A stretch of 64,000 bases of DNA from Prunella strophiata (GCA_036583965.1 JAZBQD010000027.1:23195001-23259000), one strand, 5' to 3'; positions 1-11,740 are shown, numbered from the stretch's first letter. Program-made: numbers and translations. The notes: a model not told the origin generated them from the sequence alone.

Positions 1-816
1 ACAACATTCACTGTAAATTCCATACTCTTGCAAATCTAAAATGCATTTATAAAATGTTTGCAGATTCTCTGCTTCTGCTGCTTCAATGATGCAAATGTAC
101 ATATTCACATGAACATATTCTTTTCATATTAAAATAATGACATTTTTGTTGACCAGATCATGCTGAGTTCAGAATCTAACTTTTCAATTCATCACAGTGA
201 TTCCCTGTAAGATATTCCCTTAAACAGTTTTTAGCAGCTAAATTAACTTACTTTTTTCTTATGTTTGCACAAATATCTAAGTTTTCAGTCATCAAAACTA
301 TCTTGAAAGCTTTATGTTGTTTTATTTTTTCTCTGCAACTGTTTAACCACTTCTTTGCAAAGCTGGACAATTCTTTATCTTTAGATTAAGTGACAGTTTA
401 GTTGCCACATAGACTCATGTGAAAATTCTCTGATAAACTGCTAAGATTCACAGTGCCTCGTATTCTAGTTTCCAACATATTTTTATTGTTAAACTAGGAA
501 CATTCATCCTTGTTTCAGCAGATCCTGGGACAGTTCATACAAGGTCATGTTTAATTATGCATGACCTCCTTGATTTTAAAGTCCTGATAAGAAAAATTGT
601 TTGTATCGATGTACCATCAAGTTCAGAATGAGAGCACCTCAGCAGTGGTTTCTAAACATTTAGGAAGTTTGTTATTGTTCCTCCTGAGAATTTAGTTGTT
701 TCTCCTTGTGCACCGCCCAGAGTGAATCAAAAAAACCATCCTCTAAACCTGCCAAGTGAAACATGGCATGAAAAACCTTATGCAAACCCCACATCAGAAA
801 GATATATCATTCACTC

Positions 817-821
<5 letters not shown>

Positions 822-849
<28 letters not shown>
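822..849 (+). repeat. poly-A tract, 28 bases
   Basis: This is an uninterrupted run of 28 A residues. It is followed about 50 bases later by a second A-rich run (896-937) interrupted by C and T. It could be a homopolymer microsatellite or the tail of an old retrotransposed copy. No recognisable retrocopy lies to its left and I could not identify flanking target-site duplications. Confidence 0.9.
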
Positions 850-853
<4 letters not shown>

Positions 854-1020
854 TAGTTTAGGAGCTTAGCAAAGAATTCTGTTTATTCACCAAATTAAAA
901 AACAAACAAATAAACAAAACCCCAACAAAAAAAACCCAGTTACTTCTTTGTTTCAAATCCAGATTACTCATAGATACATTATTTATATTTCAAGTGAAAA
1001 TCAAGCCCTGAAATATGCAC

Positions 1021-1038
1021 AATAATAATAATAATAAT
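1021..1038 (+). repeat. (AAT)6 microsatellite
   Basis: Six perfect AAT units, followed by an imperfect GATAG continuation. It is a simple sequence repeat and probably polymorphic in length. There is no sign that it lies in a gene. Confidence 0.9.
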
Positions 1039-1302
1039 GATAGCTTCAAGAAACACTGTGTAGACAAGTCTTGAAACAAAGACCAATGTTAAGTGACCTG
1101 GATCACTAACTAGAAGTAACTTTTTCCTCTGAACAGCAAAAATTCCTTAGGCACTATTGTCCTAATTTAGTATGTTATTTAGGTATTTTAAGATAGATGA
1201 CAATGGTCATAGGCAAAAAAATGCATATATGGTGTACTGACATATATTCATTTTCACAGTACTATCTTCTGCTGTGCTTATCACTACCATGAAAGTACCT
1301 AA

Positions 1303-1506
1303 CCATTACCAGAGGGAGTTGCAGTGAAGGAAAAAATTGATCTTGCCACAGAAATTATTATTAGAGATTTTAAGGAGCTGGAGGAAATATACATGCCTGC
1401 ACAAATCAGTGAAAAGTCAGTATTTCTTTCTGTAATACAGAGATACTTACAAATGCTTCCTAAAGAAGAAATATCCCATTTCTGTAAAATGGTGCTTCCC
1501 TTCTGA
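1303..1506 (+). other. candidate terminal coding exon, unrecognised
   Basis: An open frame of 67 codons runs from just after a TAA at 1300 to a TGA at 1504-1506. A possible splice acceptor AG lies at 1311-1312, after a weak pyrimidine stretch and a CTAAC branch-like motif that sits unusually close. The frame has no ATG at its left end, so a real product would need upstream exons. The predicted peptide is hydrophilic and helical in character. It is rich in E, K and I, contains the segment FKELEEIYMPAQ, and ends in a cysteine and hydrophobic run before the stop. This looks more like the C-terminus of a globular or coiled protein than the Phe/Leu/Ser-rich chance frames elsewhere in the window. 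I do not recognise a family. A purely chance ORF remains more likely than not. Confidence 0.25.
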
Positions 1507-2556
1507 GACAGAAATTCTTTCAGCCTTAACATGTTCTTTTCCTTATCTACTTCTGACTAATTAACATTGAGAGCTTTGGCTTTGTAGGTGTATTTGCCTT
1601 TAGTGTTGTTAAATTGGTCAAGCAATAAGATATGACAATGCAAGTCAGGTAGTTATGAGGTAATGGGATGAGAAGGAGATAAAGCCAAGTGTCCTTCATG
1701 CTAATGGGATGTAATTACTTGCTATTCCCTGTGGAATTTCACATTCTTTTAAGGAAGCCTGTGCTGCATGGGAGGCCCACTGATGTGCACAGTGACTGCT
1801 GAGGTGCACACACACAGGGGCTCTGGGTGTGCCACTGCACCCACACACAGTTTTTCACTGCCCACTTGCACCTGATCACATTCCTGATCCTTACAAGGGA
1901 CCTGACTGCTGAGCAGTGTGGGTGGTGCTGGGTAAAGCACAGAAACAAAAGCCTCAATATAAACAGTGACATTCTGAATAACCAAACATCTCAAAAAATT
2001 GTTCAACAGAATCAAAACCCCTCAGACTTGTTTTCCTCATTTCCTAATTCATGTTGAAAGCACAAACTGATATACAGATCTGCAGAACACATGTGAACTG
2101 CTGACTTCTGTAAATAACTAAATGCAAGGGGAAAAAACTGCCAGGAGAAAAGCTGTACAGTTGCTCCTGTATAGTTTAAAAAAATTTCACTGCAGAACAG
2201 TTCCCTGAATCTTGGCATAAGTTTAGTGTTTCACACACACAATCACAGAGTAGCAATAGGTTGAGAAAACAGCCTACATATTCCTTATCAGTTACAGTTT
2301 TACCTAGTCAAATATTCAGGGAAAAAAAAATAGCAGGAATACAACTGCAGTAACACAGAGAGAGTTTAGCACTAAATTGCAGATTACTGGACTTAGACAA
2401 AAAATGCAGTTGTGCAGGACAGAGGATAAGTGAAAGCAGGAAAGGACTTATCCCTATCACTTCCCACAGCCCACTCAGGATGCACTGTGCCATCACACTA
2501 ATTTCTTCCCCTCTCAATCCAGGTATCTGAACCATCTTTGCTTTCCTTGCCTTTAG
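1507..2556. other. non-coding segment with a GC-richer patch
   Basis: No gene is recognised. Bases about 1745-1945 are noticeably richer in G and C than their surroundings and contain short CA runs (about 1807-1817 and 1840-1848). The rest is ordinary AT-rich sequence. Frames on both strands across the patch encode low-complexity Cys/Val/Pro-rich peptides with no domain resemblance. Confidence 0.6.
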
Positions 2557-2610
2557 ATTATTATGCAGAGCCCATCAGAATGAGCCAAGTCTCACTGTAT
2601 GTACCACCAG
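2557..2610 (+). other. candidate 54-nt cassette microexon
   Basis: A strong splice-acceptor-like sequence, a pyrimidine-rich run ending CTTTAG at 2556, precedes 54 bases that end at CAG followed by GTACGAG, a good donor match. The length is a multiple of three. One frame is open through the segment and encodes YYAEPIRMSQVSLYVPP. The same frame stays open from 2502 to a TAA near 2706 and becomes proline-rich after the donor. A 54-nt exon with matching phases could be skipped without a frameshift, as in neuronal cassette microexons. I do not recognise the peptide and see no partner exon nearby, so this is a splice-signal prediction only. An alternative is a terminal exon reading through the donor to the TAA. 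Confidence 0.2.
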
Positions 2611-2710
2611 GTACGAGTCCTCCACATACAGTGCCTCCCCACTTTGGGGCTCATATGAGGTTAAATTCTTTCAGTGGCAATACAATTAACTGCAAATAAT
2701 TGAGTCTCTT

Positions 2711-3343
2711 TGCCTTGCATAAGAAGAGTTATATGGGAAAAGCACAAGTTCAATAAGTTAGCAGGAGCCTCAATTTACTTTTGATTTATTTTCAGTGTTT
2801 ACGCCAGTGCTTAATAGATTGTTGTTGGGGAGAGAGACAGTAAAAATTCCTTCTGGTAAACAATTTAGTTTAAGAATTAAAATTAGAGATAAATAATGAT
2901 CCAATTTTATTGAGACTGAATGCAACTGAGAAGAATGCAAATTGAAGCATCTTGATGGCAAATTAAGTTGTTTCATTATCTTTCATAAATTGCTTTGGGA
3001 GGATTCACTCTTGGCTAATGAGTATAAAACTGAAGACCAAATTACTTTTTTTTCTTCCCTGGGAGTTTTTGTCTTTGAGGTCAAAGAGAGTCTCCCAAAG
3101 TAACTCTCACAGAGCCTGGGCCCTTGATAGTTACTAGAAGCAGCTCTCATGCTAGTGGCACAAAAAATATGTCAAAACCCAACAAAAATCGATCCACTTC
3201 TAATCCATGTCATGGTCATTTCAATTAGTGTCCTTTCTCTCAGAGGTCTTCACAAAGCATGAGGTTTATTGCTTGCAAAACAATATACACTCACCATGCT
3301 ATTGAAAGTTCAAATGAATAAATACACAAAGAAAAACTGTACC
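2711..3343. other. AT-rich non-coding segment
   Basis: I see no gene, repeat or structured element here. The sequence is unique-looking with scattered short A and T runs. Confidence 0.6.
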
Positions 3344-3359
3344 AAAAAAAAAAAAAAAA
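3344..3359 (+). repeat. poly-A tract, 16 bases
   Basis: A pure run of 16 A residues directly abuts the CR1-like fragment that starts at 3360. CR1 elements normally end in a short octamer repeat, not poly-A. The fragment is also in minus orientation, so on its own strand this run would be poly-T. The tract is therefore probably a separate microsatellite and not a tail. Confidence 0.85.
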
Positions 3360-3410
3360 TCAGAATCAGTCAAGTTGAAAGAGACTTTTGAAGGTCATCT
3401 GGCCCTTCAG
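3360..3410 (-). mobile_element. CR1 LINE 3'-end scrap, minus strand
   Basis: The segment AGAATCAGTCAAGTTGAAAG, continuing into GAGACTTTTGAAGGTCATC, resembles the reverse complement of the avian CR1 3' untranslated end (AGAATCA...AAGGTTGGAAAAGACC...AAGATCATC). Only about 50 bases are convincing, and similarity fades after about 3410. It is an old, truncated, inert copy. The match is from memory of the CR1 consensus, so subfamily and exact ends are not assigned. Confidence 0.5.
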
Positions 3411-6120
3411 ACAAAACTGGTTTTGGCCCACAAAAAGCCTACATGAACTCTATAATGCACCATGGACACGAGATCTTCATTTCACTGCTTGCTTCCCTTG
3501 TCATGGAGGTCTCAGCCCCTGTCTCCCTCAGATATTGATCTGACAGTCACACTGTCAGAGGCTGATTTCACCAGAGTCACAGTGCAGCATCAGACTCCTG
3601 ACACCTTGTTTCTTTGGGATTGCTCAGAAGCTCAAGAGAACTTTGCAACTTCAAGTGAAGTAGCAGAACAAAAACTTCAGGTGTAGCATCTCCACATGCT
3701 TTGGTCCAGTGCTTCCATATGTAAAATAATTTTTTCAGATTCAAAGAGATGTTTTTAAATAAGACACAGAATATTGAAGTATTTCCAGAGTACGTTTTTC
3801 TAAACCATTCCATGGATACTGGGGAGTCACAGTAGCTTATTTCTGATCTCACAGTTTGCCAATTTCCATAATTGCAATCTCACAGGCTTTGGTTTTCATC
3901 TTAGCAGTTCCACTCAAGTGGCCCTCATTACAATTTGCATCCTAACCCCACGATGCTGCCAATATTTGTGTGCTTGGAACAGTGACATAACCTGTTCTGG
4001 AATCCACACTACTTTCATTTTATGGTGACAAATTCCATACTGGATTCCATTTTGTAGCTTTCTGTAGAGGTATACTTTGGAAAGAGTCTAACACTGGGAT
4101 ACAAGGCTGTATAAAGCAACATATGAAGTACTAATTGCAGAACCCCATATCTCTCTCAGATTTTCTGGTTTTCTGCTTTGGTTAAAAAAGCAGAAATTCC
4201 TAAGAATCAACAAGTTGATACACTTTGAACAGTTACCAGTGGATAATAACCTGACTCACAATGTATAAATTTGATGTGGAAAAAACAATTTGAGCAACTA
4301 TTCTGTTTGCTTTGAAACACATTTGTCAGTTTATTATTATTAGATTCAGCCCTCAAAAAGATCACAGCAGAAGTTGCTGCTGGAAGTTGTGTTATGCAAA
4401 GAAAACAAAACAAGGCAATATCCATATTGCTTATAAAAAGCTCTAATAACACAATATTTCTCATTATTAAAATCCCAATATGGTAGAAAAGACAAATGGA
4501 ACCTTCCCCAGCCTTAACAACAAAAGAGTTTAAAAAATCCATGCACTAACATTTCTGATATAATCAGTGATCTATCAAAAGAGAGTACACAAAGTGTGCT
4601 TTGGCCACCACATTCCCTACAGAAGCCTGGCTAAACAGACTGGTTTGCACAATGAGAACGCAGATTAAGAAAGTAAAATACCATTTTATAAGCACTTATA
4701 TGGGAGCCACTAAATTTTATGCCTTCTCTTCAAGTGCAGCCAGCACTGCCTTAGATCTCTTGATGATAAATGACAAAAAAACACCAGCCCAATGCTGAGC
4801 ATTTCCTTGACTTAATGCTGCTTTCCTTATTGGCTCAATAGGAAAAGCACATTTGCACCCAAAAGATATCACAGTGCTAGAGCTCATGTGTGCTTAAATC
4901 TTTAGAAGGAGCAGGAAATTCACTATCATTAGAGCCAAGTTGAATTGTTACACATTAAACCCCTAACTTTTTTATTCAAATCAAGCCTTACAAAATAATA
5001 TGTTCCTATAATTTCTGACTCCTGAATCCTCACTGTAGACAGCTTTAAAATAGTCATAGGAAATGTGAGTTCCAAGCAAATAATTTATCTACCAGAGATC
5101 AATCATTCTGCATGCATTTTTGATTATTATATTATTTAATAATTAAATATAATTCAGTACTATTGTACTGGCATTTTTCAAATCTGAAGAGTTCAAGGAA
5201 CAAGACAGTCTATTTATACCAAGTACACAGCACAACTACACAGCAATTAATCAAACACTCTTTCAAATTATTCTTGCTCATCCTTCACATCCAGAATAGA
5301 AATCATCAACAGGAAATACTTACATTAAAGTAGTTTTGAAATCAAGATAATTACAGAAATTTCTGACATCTTCAGAAAATAAGCAAGAGCACAGTTTACC
5401 AGATAAAATCTCTGTCATGTGAGGTTCATTATCAATAAACTGAATAGTTTTTTCCCCCCAAACATGCAACAGAAATCCTTCTAAATAATCACTGAGACTT
5501 AAAGTTAATAGGTGTCATAGGGCTTTATAAAATGTATGGGTTTTTTACACTATGCTGCATATAAAAACATCTTCCTTAATTTTTTTCCCCGCATTCTTCA
5601 TTTATAACGTTTAATTGAATAGAACACCAGAAGTTTAAAATTGCTCCACTATAACATGAAAGAGGATGTAGTTCTGCACTGCAGTATTAAAATTCAGATC
5701 TGCATTACTTCTCATTCTCCTCAGTTAAGATTTTTCCCAAAATACTCCCTCCTGCAAACACCAGAGGAAAATAATCAATCTTTAATACAGAAAGATACAA
5801 AGTTTCTATTGATTTCTTGGAGTCTAATCTGATATCTAAATGTAAATTATTCACTTCGGTAGCTTTGTTTTTAAGCCATTAATTAAAAGTGTGACATATA
5901 ATAAGCTATCAGCTTTGTTTCTTACTGTTCTCTACTGTTCCTATATCTGATGTGCTATAAAGAACTACTCAAACCCTATAGTTTTAGGAGCTCATAGCTG
6001 CTAATTTTCTGTATTGATCAAAAAAAAACCCAAAAGTTTCTGAGAGATGATAAAAAGATAAGGATATGGTTCTAAAAAGATGAACAGGACCCCACACTAA
6101 CAAGGTTCTTCTATCAAGTA
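3411..6120. other. AT-rich non-coding segment
   Basis: I see no gene. A plus-strand frame near 3462-3686 and minus-strand frames near 3577-3852 and 4207-4542 are present, but their predicted peptides have no recognisable domain and their splice context is unconvincing. There are no clear repeats apart from short ATT runs near 4330 and AT-rich sequence near 5120-5160. Confidence 0.6.
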
Positions 6121-6730
6121 GTTGTGGGGAGGGAGGTGAGTGAATGGGACTTTCAGTGGGAGGAAGTTCACCCCAATGAAGGAAAACCAGCCAAGTGTCT
6201 GCTGAAGGGGGGGTGTCCTTCATCTTCCAGGATCAGCTGCCTGCTTGTGCTGCCCAAAGGGACACAAGGAACTGGGCAACACTGCTGGCAACACTTAACA
6301 GTGTGCAGGGGTGGATGCAAACAAAGCTCTTATTGCCAGGTCATTTATCCAGACAGGCCAAGGATCACTGGAATGTAAAGCCACCCCAAAGCCAGCTCCA
6401 CCAATGAATCTGTGCAGAGAACACAGGTTACTCAGCACTGCTTTTGACAAAAAACTCCTGTGAATTTTGCATGTGGTTGCTTCTTCCAGCACAAATGGTG
6501 AAGTCCTGGTAGGGCACTGAAACAGCCTTTTAAGGCTGCTATGAAATCTGCTTTTCTGATACATTCTGATACATTTTCTGATACATTTCTGAGTGTGTCT
6601 GGCCAGGGACACATCCTGCACTGACCTGAGCCCTTCACTGAAGGAGCACCCCTCACAGGTCTGGTTAGAACCATGCCATGGATCCAGCTGGGGCTGTCTC
6701 TAACACACAACCCAGCAATTTCTCCAAGGG
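6121..6730. other. GC-richer non-coding patch
   Basis: This stretch of about 600 bases is richer in G and C than its flanks. It carries overlapping chance frames on both strands, the longest 108 codons on the minus strand at 6295-6621, with Cys/Arg/Ser-rich peptides resembling no family I know. It may be the remains of an old interspersed repeat or a small regulatory or transcribed segment. Nothing in the sequence decides between these. A short tandem repeat lies inside it at 6555-6588. Confidence 0.4.
6555..6588 (+). repeat. short tandem repeat, about 3 copies of TCTGATACATT
   Basis: Three adjacent copies of a unit of about 11-12 bases (TCTGATACATT with one or two extra T between copies) lie end to end. 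The arrangement suggests local slippage duplication. No function is evident. Confidence 0.8.
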
Positions 6731-9700
6731 AAAAAGTGGGACTTCCAGCTCAGGGAACCAATATTGCAAACTTGGTCACACCCAAGGGTTTATGAAGATA
6801 CATGACAAGAATTCATAAGGGGGATTCAGTTTAGTAGAGGAAAGTTTCAAAGGTACTGGTGTAAATAGATGGCTTACAGCAAGAACCCCTCTTCTAGAGC
6901 CAAGCAGTAAATCTAGTTAAATACTTTCATAGTCTAAGCAGAAAAGAACCACAGAAAACAGCAAGCTTCTACCATAAATATGGGAGTAAAAATCAATTCA
7001 GTGAACTCTCATTCAGTCATCTGGTGAACAATGCCCAAATTCACAAATTAAAGCTTGTTAAATGGTACATGTTGTTATTTACCTAGAGTTTACTCAGGCT
7101 AGCAAGGATGAAATGAGGTGACTTTTCATGTTTTGGGAAGTCCAAGACTTGATATCAGCATTCTCAATAATAGTTTCTCTTTTAAATAATGTCCTACAGC
7201 AAACATGAAAAAAAAAAAAAAATTCTAGAACATGGTCTCGAATTTTCTTAGAGAATCACAGCAGTCAGGAAGGCCAAACTGGTGGTTCAAATACAGTACT
7301 GAGGAAGTGTTACTGACTTTTTGGAAGGCACTAAAAAGAGACATAGGGAAAATAGAGCCATTTTAGGTAGTTCTTGAACATGCCAGTTATTTTAGATAGA
7401 TACATGAACATGTTTTAACTTGAGCTTCTTACTCAGTAGCTCAAGCCCAGATTTTTAAGACACATACTATCAATAGGAACACTGTTTAAAAACCTCATTT
7501 ATGTTAAATAGTTTAATAACTGTGGTAATTAAATGCATGTATCACACTTATAAAGAGCACCTGAAGATGATTTTTTGTTAACACCTGTCCACAAAACCAA
7601 TCAAAGATTAAAATCTTCAATGTTGTTCATGGCACCATTTGGACTCACTTAGGGACAATGTAAAAAAAAAACCTGAAATACCTTAAGTCCAAACCATATT
7701 AAAGTAATTTTAAAGTTCAGCTAAAAGAATATAGGGCACATACAACACCACCACTACAAACTGCAGTGTCAGATTTCTTGCAGGAAGCATGATAGCTATG
7801 GCATAGATACATTTATAAAACATTAAATAAGAATTCTTGTTAAAAAACACATTTATTGCCATTTATATGTACATAACTTTGTAATCCTCTCCTGTAGCAT
7901 TTTCATACATCAAAGAAGAAATAATTAAAATAATCCTTTAATAATAGTTTTCTCCTACTGGGTTGCAGTCCCAGCTGCTGAGAATCATTACATGGCAGGA
8001 TCCATATTAGTTTATTATTCCATCCTCTGGGAGAAAATTTAGCTTTCTGCAGAGAAGCTGCTCAAGGTTGGGGTGTGATTTCCATTTGTCCAAATGTTTT
8101 GGTTGAACTGTAACTCTGCAAGCACCACATTTACTCTGCCAACAGTGTGAGACTGACAGTTCTAAAGACTGCACAGAAGACTTGCATGCAAGAACAAAGG
8201 CAAGCCAGCAAAACGTCAAAGGATGTGAAAAGGAACAAGTTGGGCAGCTTAGAAAGCTCTCATTATGAATTTGAGCTGTGCTTGGCTCAAACACATTTGG
8301 CACCAGCATCAGCACTCTGCTAGTCTATGCTTCTGAAATATTCACAAGTGCTACGAGGACCAAAGTAGTTTATTTCCAATTTGCCAGTTTTCCTAAGCTA
8401 ATTAAATATCTATGAAAGCAATTTGTGCTTACTGAAATCCAGCTTTTCATTTTTATAAGGATAAAATGACTAGGATTCAAATGATAATTCATATTGCTTT
8501 GTTCATCTATATACATCAAATAAGCACCTTTTTTCCCTCCATCTAAATAATTTCTAAAAACAAACAATTCAATTAACTTGATTATGAAATCTGTGCAGTG
8601 ACTTCCCAAGAGCTGAAATGCAAGGTCACTGATACACAACAGTCTCATGACAATTTTTTTTAGAAGATAAATATTTACATCTGCAATGTCTCACCACAGA
8701 ATGGGATGTAACCCAGCCATCATGTATTAGATAGGAACAGAGATGCAAACCAGAGGATTGCTCCCATGGTCTGTCTAAGCAAGCACAAATTGCTTTAACA
8801 GCAGCTGGCTTTCAGGTGGCTGCTCAAGGACTAGACTAGAGTTGAGTATTAGTGAGCCCAGGACTCAGGCTGATCTTCACTTTTTTATTGTTTAGCTGGA
8901 GTGTTCAAGTCTCACCTTCATTATAATGAGCAATATCTTATTTCTGATGTAGAACCACTGAACTGGGAGCCAAGCCTTTGGAGTAAAGAAAGTATTCAGG
9001 TGCTGGTGAGGTGACAAATGTGTGGTTTCAGAGCACACCTGTGCACAGCATCAGCTGTCTCCTTTCTTAGCACTGATGACATTATGGAAGTACCAACCTT
9101 TGTCTCATGAATATGCAGGGAGGCAGGTGCAGCACTCAGATCAGCTGCTTGGTCAAAGAACAGCTTCAGCCTTTTTTCCACCTAAAATCCACTGAAAACT
9201 ATAGTTTTCATCATACTTCTTTCCTTTTTTTTTTTTTTTTTTTTTTCCCTCCAAACACTGTCATGGGACTTTTTTTAAAAAAAACCAAACACAAACCAAT
9301 CTGTGCTGCAGGTCAGAAGGTGTAGTTTCAATGGCTAATGCAAAAGCTAGAAACTCTTTCAAATTCCCTAAACTTAGTCCTTCTCACTAAAATCACAATC
9401 AGCTCTTCTAACTTACAACCTCTTCCTTTCTTATTAAATAGAATCCAGGGTAGTAGATCTTAAGACTTTGGAAGTAAAGTCCTCTAAATTAAATGAGAAT
9501 TGAGTCTAAGTGATGAATATATAAAATTTTGGTCTGTTCTTCATATCTGCCACAGCCACCTCTGTTTCCCTCAACAGCCACACTGACCATTTTTTCTCAA
9601 GTTTCCACAAAACAAATACAGATCCCCACAAATACTAAATAAGAAAACCAACTGCTAAAGAAGCTGATCAGAGCCAAGAATTCTGCAGTCTAGAGTCAGA

Positions 9701-11188
9701 CAGATGAGATGAATTTCAACTTCCTCATGGAGCCTTACTCCAGCTGACACCAAAAAGGTGTGACATGGGCTTGCTAGAAAACCAGAAGAGACCTAAGCAG
9801 AAGATACAGTCCCAGAGAAGCAGGATCCTGAGTGAGATGTTTTGACATGAGTCAATTTGCAGTTCAATATTCAAATGATACAAGGGATAGAAAGAATTAC
9901 ACAGAGCCTTTGCCAAGCTGCTAAGCTGAGCAAAGCTCATCATGATGGTCCATTATCAGTCCAATAAAATTATTTATTACTAGGACCTATGAACTCAAAG
10001 GCTTTTTATAGGAGTGCTCATTTGCCCTCCATACACAGCACAAGAAACTGAAGTCAAATGTACCATGCATATAAATCAATAGCACACAAACTGATTCTCA
10101 GGTAGGGACATGTCCTGCTTTTTACTTTGTCCATGTCATTGGCATTTTAAATGGGCTTTTTCTGTAGGAATGCTGGAAGTTAAAGCCAAGACATCACTGC
10201 TTCCTTAGGTGATGCCACTGAGGAGGTTCCCTGGTCCTGCATGCTTCTCCTTGAAACCCTTGATAAGGGTTTTCTACCTTGTACCTCCATTCCAGTCTAA
10301 ACAAAAAAACACCATTACTTTGGGTATTGAGAGCATCTCAGCAGCTTCTGAGCTCAGCAAAGCTTTCAGAACACAGAGCTGCCTGTGGGACACACAGCTC
10401 CTGTTCTATTGTCAAAGTAAAAGGTTATCTGCAATGAGGCAGAGATAACTCCTTGGAAAAGAATGCTTTCCTTCCAATAACCCCTCCCCATGAGAGCTAT
10501 TTCTCTTCACTTCCTTTAACACTTTGCACAGTATGATCTATTTGTTTCCCCTTATTACAATATTACAGTCATTGCTGAAACTCTGCTGGCCCCATATTGC
10601 AACACTGATGCAAAGGAAAATTTACAGTAGAGCTTTTGAAAATTAAAAAAAAAAAAAAAACCAAACATTTTTTCTGGAACAAAAAGTACATTATAAACAA
10701 AGAAAAGAATAAGCCATGCCAAAGGTCTTCAGGTCACATAAAACTTTTCTGAGGCTGTGCATCATGAAAGCTTGGACTTCACCACTATATGACCTCCAGG
10801 AAACCTGACTGAATTTTGTAATTTCCACCCCATTCCGCATGCTAACTGCCAAGTTTTGCAATAAAAACCCTAGAGAAATCTCACTTTTCTCTCTTCCATT
10901 CTCCATCAGATGTAGATTACAACCAATGCACATGAGGCTCTGAAAAAAATTAAATATGTCTCACCTTTAGTAGACTTCAGTCTTGGATTTCTCTGGAAGA
11001 CTCCTGTTCTGCTGTTTGTGTCCATTTTCTTCATGAAATCCTCAGTGCTTAAATCTGTGCCCAGCACACACCTCAAGTGAGTTGCTGTTCCCTGGAGAGA
11101 GCTTCCACCTGAGCCACACTTCTCCACACCTGTTCAAATTAAGAGTGCTCTTTTAAAAGGGGAAAACCAAGCAAACAGAAACACCACA

Positions 11189-11190
<2 letters not shown>
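6731..11190. other. AT-rich non-coding segment
   Basis: No gene is recognised on either strand. The stretch includes a 15-base A tract at 7208-7222, a 22-base T tract at 9225-9246 and a 16-base A tract at 10645-10660. Open frames near 8007-8315, 8370-8648 and 10209-10448 are short with no recognisable domain. I see no structured RNA. Confidence 0.6.
9225..9246 (+). repeat. poly-T tract, 22 bases
   Basis: An uninterrupted run of 22 T residues, followed by a CCCTCC stretch. It could be the poly-A side of a minus-strand insertion or a plain homopolymer. No adjacent recognisable insertion supports the former. Confidence 0.9.

Positions 11191-11234
<44 letters not shown>
11191..11234 (+). repeat. 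poly-A tract, 44 bases
   Basis: This is the longest homopolymer in the window, 44 consecutive A residues, bounded by CACT on the left and CCCAAACACAC on the right. Its true length in the genome is uncertain because such tracts are prone to sequencing and assembly error. The sequence to its left shows no feature that would identify a processed retrocopy. Confidence 0.9.
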
Positions 11235-11236
<2 letters not shown>

Positions 11237-11714
11237 CAAACACACAGCAGAACAACTGTTAATTTCATTCCCAAAGAACCCCAAATCAATGAAAGTCCTT
11301 TGGGGTATTTTTTGTTAATAAAGTAGACATCTGCATGTACCACCTATGTTCTTTAAGCTGGGTAAGTGGATATTGCCTAAATGCGTGGCTTGATTGGATA
11401 AAAATTTGATCTTTAACTGACACACATTGTAGTTTTTCCCAGGTTATAGTTAAAATGTAAAAGCAACATGACCAAACACAAGAAAGGAGCATTATATTTT
11501 AGTCCCCCAGTTCTCAAAATACTTTGGTCCTTCAATGCTCTCAGTCTCCTTTTTCTTCAGTTTCTTGTTACAAGCAGCAAGACCAGTATTAAATAATAAA
11601 TTGGTATATTTTACTACTGTGTTCAAGTATTTCTATAGCCTGCATGCAGATTTGCAGTTGAATATTTGAGAAACCTTTTGCAGTACGTGGTGCTTAAATT
11701 AATCCACCAGTAAA

Positions 11715-11740
11715 ATCAACCCCTATATATAGGGGTTGAT
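11715..11740. repeat. perfect 26-bp palindrome with TATA core
   Basis: ATCAACCCC, then TATATATA, then GGGGTTGAT is perfectly self-complementary with no spacer. The four-base C and G blocks next to the TA core make it stand out from the AT-rich background. It could extrude as a small cruciform or bind a symmetric protein dimer. No gene start is visible next to it, so a promoter role is not supported. Confidence 0.85.

Larger units (their letters stand above)
1..1302. other. AT-rich non-coding segment
   Basis: No gene is recognisable. The stretch is unique-looking AT-rich DNA with stop codons in all frames. It contains a pure A tract at 822-849, an A-rich low-complexity run at 896-937 built from AAAC/AAAT units, and an AAT microsatellite at 1021-1038. 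I see no promoter or RNA gene. Confidence 0.7.

Noticed and set aside
3462..3686. 74-codon plus-strand ORF with a reasonable-looking peptide
   Set aside because: It lies just beyond a CR1 scrap, overlaps a 91-codon minus-strand frame, and shows no domain or splice support.
11134..11343. 69-codon minus-strand ORF with a poly-Phe stretch
   Set aside because: The poly-Phe is the 44-base A tract read on the other strand.
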